Below are positions 6,329 through 10,636 of a stretch of DNA of 10,636 bases, one piece after another. Position numbers and translations under genes: made by a program. Origin of the DNA: an uncultured Clostridia bacterium (GTDB lineage: Bacteria; Bacillota_A; Clostridia; Oscillospirales; Oscillospiraceae); assembly GCA_946408145.1 (NCBI GenBank), contig CAMJQX010000042.1:1-10636 (forward strand), given 5' to 3'. Under the pieces are notes generated by a model that saw only the letters and a program-made list of their open reading frames with translations, ran no database searches and was not told where the DNA came from. The stretch's first letter is position 1; the number at the start of each line of letters is the position of its first letter.

Positions 6329-8284
6329 TCACGCGGCGGGGGCCGCCGGCTTTTCTCTGGCAAAGATGGCCGCCAGGCCGTTGATGAGCGCAGCCAGCGC
6401 GAGGACCGCGCAGCCGGCCAGCACCAGGGTGGAGCCGCTGGTGCCCGCCACCTTCGAGAAGGTCAGCTCCGCATCCATGGTGAACACGGCGCCGGCGACG
6501 GCGGCCAGCGCGGCGATCACGCTCATGACGCCGGAGGCGCGCGCGAGCCCGAAGATGCCGAGCAGGCCCGCGATCAGCGCCAGGACGGCGGCAGCCGCGG
6601 CAAGCCCGAGTCCCTTGATGCGCGCGGTCAGCTCCTTCGTGACGGCGTCGCCGTTGTCGGAGACATAGCCGCGGCCGGCTTCGACCGCCACATAGCCCTG
6701 TTCGATGTCCAGATCGGTCTCGTTCTTCATATAGGTGTAATCGCTGCCGAGGCGGTCGGCGATGGAGACAAGGTCTCCGTCCGCGGGGGTGGCCTTAAGC
6801 TGCTCGATGCCGGCGATGATCTGATCGCGTCCGTCCTCGAACTGTGCGATCAGCTCCTCGCCCTCCAGAAGCTGCTTTTCACCCTCTTCCAGCTGCTTTT
6901 CGGCGTCAGCCAGCTTTTCGCGGCCTTCGGCGAGCTGCTCGGCGCCCGCGTCGAGCTTTTCCTTGCCGGCCTCGTACTCGGCCAGACCGCTGTTGTAGGC
7001 GGCGAGACCGTTCTCATACTCGGCAAGCTGTGCTTTGCCGGCGTCCAGCTGCGCTCTGCCGGCGTCCAGCTGCGCCTTGCCGTCGGCCAGCTTCTGCTCA
7101 CCCTCGGCATACGCCGCCTTGCCCTTGGCCAGATCGGCCTTGCCCTGATCAAGCGTAGCCTTGGCGTCTGCCATCTTCTTTTCGTTCTCGGCATAGGCGG
7201 CCTTGCCGGCGTCCAGCTTTTCCTTCGCCGCGGCCAGCTTCTGCTCGCCCGCGGCGTAGTCGGCCTTGCCCTGTTCGAGCCTGGCCTTGCCGGCTTCGAG
7301 CTCGGCCTTGCCCTGTTCAAGCTGGGCCTGACCGGCAGCGTAGTCGGCCTTGCCCTGATCCAGCTGCGCCCGCAGGCTGTCGTAGTTCTTCCAGCCGTTG
7401 TAGACCTGCGCGAGCGTACCGGCGTCGACGCCCATGATCCCGCTCACGAGCTCAAGCGCCTGCGTGAAGGAATTGGACTCCAGCAGCGGCGCCATATAGA
7501 CCAGCATGTTGTCGTAGATGGGCTTGGTGGCTTCCAGCAGCGCAAGCTGCTCCTCGGCCTCGTCGATCCTCGTCTTGGCCTCTGCCAGCTGCTGCTCGCC
7601 TTCGTCGATCTTCGCCTGACCGGCCGCAATATCGGCCTCGCCCTGATCCAGCTGCGCCTTGGCGTCTGCCAGCTGTCTTACGCCCTCGTCATACTGCGCC
7701 TGGCCCTCGTCGAGATTCTTCTTGGCCTCTGCCATCTTGGCGCTGTTCTCATCGTAGGCCTTCTGTCCTGCGTCGATCTTCGCCTGGCCGGCGTCGAGCT
7801 GCTTCTTGGCGTCCGCCAGCTGCTGCTTGCCCGCCTCGTACTCGGCGGTCTTTTCCTGCAGCGTGGCCTCGCCCGCGGCGACCTGCTGCTTCCCGGCGGT
7901 GTAGGCGCCGGCGTTCGCGTCAAGCTGTTCCTTGCCCGCGTCGAGCTTCTCTTTGCCTTCGGCCAGCTTCGCGGCGCCCTCGTCGTACTCGGCCTGCTTC
8001 TCGTCCAGAAGATCCTTGCCCGCCTCGTACTCCTCCTTGCCCTCTTCAAAGGCCTTTTTGCCCTCTTCGAGCTCCTTGCGGCCCTCGAGATACGCCTCTT
8101 CGTTCTCGCCGAGAAGATCGAGGCCTTCCTCCAGCCTGTCGAGGCTCTCGGTCGCCTCAGCGCCCTTGTTTTCCCAGAATTCCTTTACGCCCAGCACGTC
8201 GCCCAGCGTGGAGCCGCCGCCGACAAAGCCCAGCAGCGCCGCTACGACGAGCACTACGCTCAGCGCCCGAACCGTCTGTTTCAT
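6329..8284 (-). CDS. Membrane-anchored LxxG-heptad coiled-coil protein (Pip/YhgE-like architecture)
   Basis: A 651-residue protein with one N-terminal membrane helix (about 6-24), two long blocks of 'xxxLxxG' heptads (about 47-250 and 301-497), a non-repetitive tip between them (251-300), a short mixed region (498-556), and three C-terminal membrane helices (about 557-582, 585-603, 618-642). The heptads are rich in Ala, Lys, Glu, Gln and Gly (for example EKLDAGKEQL, QYDEGVRQLADAK). Such heptads are known from YhgE/Pip phage-infection proteins and some RND/MMPL-type exporters, and the layout resembles a small version of YueB/EsaA. However, it has only three C-terminal helices and no recognised transporter domain. 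ATG 8284 is chosen because GGGAGGA lies about 5 bases upstream; an in-frame start at 8305 lacks a site. The gene stands alone, convergent with the YgjP-like gene. Function is unknown. Confidence 0.85.
   Translation of the reverse strand: MKQTVRALSVVLVVAALLGFVGGGSTLGDVLGVKEFWENKGAEATESLDRLEEGLDLLGENEEAYLEGRKELEEGKKAFEEGKEEYEAGKDLLDEKQAEYDEGAAKLAEGKEKLDAGKEQLDANAGAYTAGKQQVAAGEATLQEKTAEYEAGKQQLADAKKQLDAGQAKIDAGQKAYDENSAKMAEAKKNLDEGQAQYDEGVRQLADAKAQLDQGEADIAAGQAKIDEGEQQLAEAKTRIDEAEEQLALLEATKPIYDNMLVYMAPLLESNSFTQALELVSGIMGVDAGTLAQVYNGWKNYDSLRAQLDQGKADYAAGQAQLEQGKAELEAGKARLEQGKADYAAGEQKLAAAKEKLDAGKAAYAENEKKMADAKATLDQGKADLAKGKAAYAEGEQKLADGKAQLDAGRAQLDAGKAQLAEYENGLAAYNSGLAEYEAGKEKLDAGAEQLAEGREKLADAEKQLEEGEKQLLEGEELIAQFEDGRDQIIAGIEQLKATPADGDLVSIADRLGSDYTYMKNETDLDIEQGYVAVEAGRGYVSDNGDAVTKELTARIKGLGLAAAAAVLALIAGLLGIFGLARASGVMSVIAALAAVAGAVFTMDAELTFSKVAGTSGSTLVLAGCAVLALAALINGLAAIFAREKPAAPAA
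6794..7384 (-). repeat. Second block of LxxG heptad repeats (coding)
   Basis: Codons 301-497 consist of 7-residue units, visible as 21-base DNA periodicity. Exact copies occur: an identical 19-base segment at 7036-7054 and 7057-7075 (21 bases apart, one heptad), and an identical 20-base segment at 7254-7273 and 7338-7357 (84 bases, four heptads). Such near-identity suggests recent internal duplication or gene conversion. Confidence 0.85.
7535..8146 (-). repeat. First block of LxxG heptad repeats (coding)
   Basis: Codons 47-250 form the N-terminal arm of the coiled-coil protein. The 21-base periodicity is clear. A landmark phrase YDENSAKMAEAK (177-188) recurs in the second arm as YAENEKKMADAK (364-375), which suggests that the two arms share ancestry. 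Confidence 0.8.
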
Positions 8285-8313
8285 GATAATCCTCCCGGTA
8301 TGCATTCATAATG

Positions 8314-8319
8314 ATTATA
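8314..8319 (-). promoter_or_regulatory. TATAAT box close to the coiled-coil gene start
   Basis: A perfect TATAAT on the minus strand, 30 bases before the ATG at 8284. The hexamer 17 bases upstream (CGCTTT) is a poor -35, and the box touches the base of the inverted repeat at 8317-8363. It may be a real proximal -10 or chance in AT-rich DNA. Confidence 0.3.
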
Positions 8320-8363
8320 TGATGGCGAAACGCCGCAAAGCGTTCCGCTGTTTTGCCATATAT
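8317..8363 (-). promoter_or_regulatory. Large imperfect inverted repeat in the upstream region of the coiled-coil gene
   Basis: Arms at 8317-8331 and 8350-8363 pair over 13 positions with one bulge and one A-C mismatch. On the minus strand they read ATATATGGCAAAAC and GTTTCGCCATCATAT. The loop holds a smaller hairpin (AGCG, GAA, CGCT). The right arm can instead form a tight GGCG-TTT-CGCC hairpin, so two mutually exclusive folds are possible if the region is transcribed. It could be an RNA leader structure or an operator; nothing in the sequence identifies a known riboswitch class. Confidence 0.45.
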
Positions 8364-8386
8364 TCATTAAAATGAACATCGTGCAA
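8357..8386 (-). promoter_or_regulatory. Candidate promoter with a palindromic operator-like spacer
   Basis: On the minus strand TTGCAC (8381-8386) and TATATG (8357-8362) are 18 bases apart. The spacer contains the symmetric element TTCATT-N2-AATGAA (8363-8376), in the position where many repressors bind. No regulator gene is adjacent in the window. Confidence 0.4.
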
Positions 8387-8419
8387 ATGACGGAGTCCAA
8401 CATTTGCCGCCAAACAGGG

Positions 8420-8448
8420 ATTATATACCATGGTTCTGTGAAATGCAA
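8420..8448 (-). promoter_or_regulatory. Candidate distal promoter for the coiled-coil gene
   Basis: TTGCAT (8443-8448) and a perfect TATAAT (8420-8425) are 17 bases apart on the minus strand. If used, it would give a leader of roughly 130 bases containing the palindrome at 8363-8376 and the inverted repeat at 8317-8363. The remainder of the 310-base gap (8449-8528) shows nothing that I can name. Confidence 0.45.
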
Positions 8449-8528
8449 GGAATCCGCTTGTCTATTTTTAGGCAAATGATCGCAGACGGGGACGCGCTTT
8501 TTCTTCCGCTCTTCGCAGCTTTCGCCGC

Positions 8529-8557
8529 TTGAAAAAGCAGTCCGCGGGTGGTAAACT
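8529..8557 (+). promoter_or_regulatory. Candidate promoter for the M20 dipeptidase gene
   Basis: TTGAAA (8529-8534) and TAAACT (8552-8557) are separated by 17 bases. The expected start near 8564 leaves a leader of about 30 bases that contains the AAAGGAG ribosome binding site at 8581-8587. Confidence 0.5.
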
Positions 8558-8594
8558 AAAGTATCAATATATAATGAAGTAAAGGAGTATATCC

Positions 8595-9977
8595 ATGAAC
8601 GAAGAACTGCGCCGCGACATTGAGGCTTTTGTTGAGCAGAATACCGAGGCCGTCTTTCGCGACATCGCCCGCCTCGTGGCGGTCGACAGCGTGGAGGGCG
8701 CGCCGGAGGAAAACGCCCCCTTCGGGCCCGGTCCGCGCAGGGCGCTGGAGCTGGGCCTGCAGATCGCCCGCGAGCTGGGGCTCGACACGGTGAACTGCGA
8801 GGGCCGGATCGGCTACGCCTGCATCGGAGGCGGCGGAGAACGCTATCTCGCCACCATCACGCATCTGGACGTGGTGCCCGTGGGCGACGGCTGGAAGGAG
8901 GATCCCTTCACGATGCGCGAGCGCGAGGGCTGGATCATCGGCCGCGGCGTCATGGACGACAAGGGGCCCAGCGTCCTGTGCCTCTACGCGCTCAAGTATC
9001 TGCTGGACAGGAAGATCCCCCTGCGCTACCCCGTCCGGGCGCTGCTCGGCGCCAATGAGGAGACCGGCATGGGCGATCTGACGTATTACCTCGCGCACTA
9101 CCCCGCTCCCGTCTTCTGTTTCTCTCCGGACGCGACCTTCCCGCTCTGCAACGGCGAGAAGGGCATCTACCACGGCCGCATCGTCTCGAAGCTGCCGCTG
9201 GGCGAGATCCTGGACATCCACGGAGGCGTCGCGCCGAACGTGATCCCCGACAAGGCCGAGGCCACGGTCCGGGCGGAGAAGCTTGCGGGCGGCGAGTTCG
9301 TCGAGGTCGAGGAGACCGCCCCGGGCGTATGGCATCTGCTGGCGACCGGCAAGGGCGGGCACGCCTCTCTTCCCCAGGGCACGCGCAACGCCATCGGCGT
9401 GCTGGTGGATTACCTGCTCGAAAACGGGATCGGCGACGAAAACGACACCGCATTCCTGCGTCTCATCCAGAAGCTGCACCGCGCCTGGGACGGCAGCGCC
9501 CTCGGCGTGCAGGCCGACGACGGCAACTTCGAGCCGCTGACTATCGTGGGCGGCGTGATCGGCGTGGAGAACGGCCGGATGTTCCAGAGCGTGGACAGCC
9601 GCTATCCCACCACGACCAGCGGCGAGCAGATTGCGGCGGGCATCCGCGCCCACGCGGGAGGCATCGCCGAGGTCACCGTGGACCGCGACGCCGCGCCCTT
9701 CTACATGGCGCTCGACAACCCGGCGCTGCAGGCCTGCCTCGGCGCCTACAACGACTTTACCGGCGAGGACGCGAAGCCCTACACCATCGGCGGCGGCACC
9801 TACGCGCGGCACTTCCCGAACGCGGTGGCCTTCGGGCCGGAGCATCCGGAGCGGCCGATGCCCGACTTTGCGGGGCCCATCCACGGGGTGGACGAGGCCG
9901 CCTGCAAGGACTGGCTGCTTGAGGCGCTGAAGGTCTATATCCTCGCCCTCGTCGAGCTGGAAAAGCTGGATCTCTGA
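8595..9977 (+). CDS. pepV: M20 family metallo-dipeptidase, PepV/Sapep type
   Basis: A cytoplasmic di-metal dipeptidase that splits dipeptides (and in some members beta-Ala or D-amino-acid dipeptides) at the end of peptide breakdown. The 460-residue length is normal for PepV/Sapep. Metal and catalytic motifs are intact: THLDVVPVGDGW with H90 and D92, GVMDDKGP with D121/D122, the general-base pair E155-E156 in NEETGM, SPDATFP with D179, and H430 in IHGVDEA near the C-terminus. The phrase SPDATFPLCNGEKG is characteristic of the PepV/Sapep branch. The lid (dimerisation-like) domain lies between about residue 190 and 390. ATG 8595 is preceded by AAAGGAG with a 7-base spacer. The gene has its own promoter candidate; I see no hairpin terminator after it, only a T-rich stretch at 10000-10024. 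The symbol is by family, not by proven substrate. Confidence 0.93.
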   Translation: MNEELRRDIEAFVEQNTEAVFRDIARLVAVDSVEGAPEENAPFGPGPRRALELGLQIARELGLDTVNCEGRIGYACIGGGGERYLATITHLDVVPVGDGWKEDPFTMREREGWIIGRGVMDDKGPSVLCLYALKYLLDRKIPLRYPVRALLGANEETGMGDLTYYLAHYPAPVFCFSPDATFPLCNGEKGIYHGRIVSKLPLGEILDIHGGVAPNVIPDKAEATVRAEKLAGGEFVEVEETAPGVWHLLATGKGGHASLPQGTRNAIGVLVDYLLENGIGDENDTAFLRLIQKLHRAWDGSALGVQADDGNFEPLTIVGGVIGVENGRMFQSVDSRYPTTTSGEQIAAGIRAHAGGIAEVTVDRDAAPFYMALDNPALQACLGAYNDFTGEDAKPYTIGGGTYARHFPNAVAFGPEHPERPMPDFAGPIHGVDEAACKDWLLEALKVYILALVELEKLDL

Positions 9978-10003
9978 GCGCTCGGTACAAATATTACAGT
10001 TTT

Positions 10004-10034
10004 TTAACTTTTCCCTTCCCTTTTGCGCTATAAT
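10004..10034 (+). promoter_or_regulatory. Candidate promoter for the response regulator gene
   Basis: A perfect TATAAT is at 10029-10034 in the AT-rich gap after the dipeptidase gene. The best -35 is TTAACT at 10004-10009, with a long 19-base spacer. A start near 10041 would leave a leader of about 29 bases with the CAGGAG ribosome binding site. Promoter presence suggests that the gene is not dependent on read-through. Confidence 0.5.
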
Positions 10035-10069
10035 TGATGAAAAACATTTTATAGACAGGAGCGATATCT

Positions 10070-10636
10070 ATGAGCAAACGCGCTCTGATTGTGGAAGACG
10101 ACGCCAACATCGCCGAGCTTCTGCGGCTGTATCTGGGCAAGGACGGCTTTGAGACCATGATCGCCGCCGACGGCGGCAAGGCCGAGTCCATGTTCGATCT
10201 CTTCCAGCCCGACGTGGTGCTGCTGGACATCATGCTGCCGGTCAAGGACGGCTGGCAGGTCTGCAGGGACATCCGCGCCAAGTCCTCCACCCCCATCATC
10301 ATGCTCACCGCCAAGGGCGAGCTCAACGACAAGGTCAACGGTCTGGAAATGGGCGCGGACGACTATGTGACCAAGCCTTTTGAGGTCAAGGAGCTGCTGG
10401 CGCGCGTGCACGCGGTCATGCGCCGCACGGACGCGGACGCGCCGGTGGAGAAGAAGCTGAGCTTCGACAAGCTGGTCATCAACCTCGACTCCTACGAGCT
10501 GATCGTGGACGGCAGGAAGGTCGACACGCCCCCGAAGGAGATGGAGCTGCTGTACCATCTGGCCTCCTCCCCCAACCGGGTCTTCACCCGCAATCAGCTG
10601 CTCGACGAGGTCTGGGGCTTCGACTACTTCGGCGAC
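10070..10636 (+). CDS. OmpR/PhoB-family response regulator (C-terminus beyond window)
   Basis: A two-component transcription factor; 189 of an expected 225-235 residues are visible. The receiver domain (about 1-115) has the acidic pair D10-D11 (VEDD), the phosphoacceptor D53 (VVLLDIMLP), T80 (IIMLTAKGE) and K102 (YVTKPF), so all phosphorylation residues are present. A linker leads to the winged-helix DNA-binding domain from about residue 128, with TPPKEMELLYHLASSPNRVFTRNQLLDEVWG typical of the OmpR/PhoB recognition region (shown by TPPKEMELL and RNQLLDEVWG). ATG 10070 has a CAGGAG site 8 bases upstream. Its partner histidine kinase is expected downstream, outside the window. Target genes cannot be inferred. 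Confidence 0.95.
   Translation, partial: MSKRALIVEDDANIAELLRLYLGKDGFETMIAADGGKAESMFDLFQPDVVLLDIMLPVKDGWQVCRDIRAKSSTPIIMLTAKGELNDKVNGLEMGADDYVTKPFEVKELLARVHAVMRRTDADAPVEKKLSFDKLVINLDSYELIVDGRKVDTPPKEMELLYHLASSPNRVFTRNQLLDEVWGFDYFGD

Noticed and set aside
6794..8146. The heptad-repeat region as a CRISPR array or non-coding satellite
   Set aside because: The period is 21 bases without unique spacers, and one frame stays open with codon-level conservation of LxxG units, so it is protein-coding repeat DNA.
6329..8284. The coiled-coil protein as a phage tape-measure or TolA-like protein
   Set aside because: There are no phage genes nearby. The LxxG heptads with membrane helices at both ends fit Pip/EsaA-type proteins better, and no TolA C-terminal domain is present.
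8281..8475. A 64-codon minus-strand frame in the gap upstream of the coiled-coil gene
   Set aside because: No ribosome binding site or recognisable domain is seen, and it lies across promoter-like elements and inverted repeats, so a regulatory region is the better explanation.
9976..9983. The palindrome GAGCGCTC at the end of the dipeptidase gene as a terminator
   Set aside because: It has no loop and no adjacent U-run, so it cannot form an intrinsic terminator hairpin; the T-rich stretch starts some 17 bases later without a stem.

Overview
The window is about 10.6 kb of compact, GC-rich bacterial DNA. It suggests a Gram-positive Firmicute, probably a high-GC gut Clostridium relative such as an Oscillospirales member. 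The grounds are strong AGGAGG-type ribosome binding sites, DegV and PepV-type proteins, lipoproteins with Pro/Glu-rich linkers, an LxxG-heptad membrane protein of Pip/YhgE style, and AT-rich promoters between GC-rich genes. The taxon is an inference. No rRNA, tRNA, CRISPR array, transposase, phage gene or recognisable attachment site was seen.

Layout. At 1-130 (-) is the start of a HerA/DUF853-type ATPase that runs off the left edge. A divergent intergenic region with a promoter on each strand leads into a two-gene (+) unit: cdsA (372-1169) and a diacylglycerol-kinase-family lipid kinase (1173-2078). This ends at a strong bidirectional hairpin terminator (2093-2130). Converging on it from the right is a (-) operon of three tightly packed genes: two paralogous leucine-rich-repeat lipoproteins (4297-5565 and 3029-4291) and a DegV-family fatty-acid-binding protein (2143-3027). 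It is read from a good promoter at 5613-5641. Divergent from that operon is a YgjP/DUF45 metallopeptidase (5716-6261, +). A second bidirectional terminator (6272-6309) separates it from a convergent 651-residue membrane protein (6329-8284, -) made of two equal arms of LxxG heptad repeats. The 310 bp upstream of that gene carry several candidate promoters, a palindrome and a large inverted repeat. To the right are a PepV/Sapep-type M20 dipeptidase (8595-9977, +) and an OmpR/PhoB-type response regulator (10070 to the window end, +, truncated).

How the genes relate. CdsA makes CDP-diacylglycerol, the lipid kinase probably phosphorylates diacylglycerol or a similar lipid, and DegV/FakB proteins carry fatty acids for phosphorylation. 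The left half is therefore enriched in membrane-lipid functions on both strands. The envelope theme continues with the two lipoproteins and the long coiled-coil membrane protein. The most unusual items are (i) the tandem LRR-lipoprotein pair directly joined to a degV gene and (ii) the stand-alone LxxG-heptad protein, whose two arms of about 200 residues flank a non-repetitive tip, with a structured upstream region. The dipeptidase, metallopeptidase and response regulator look like ordinary members of their families.
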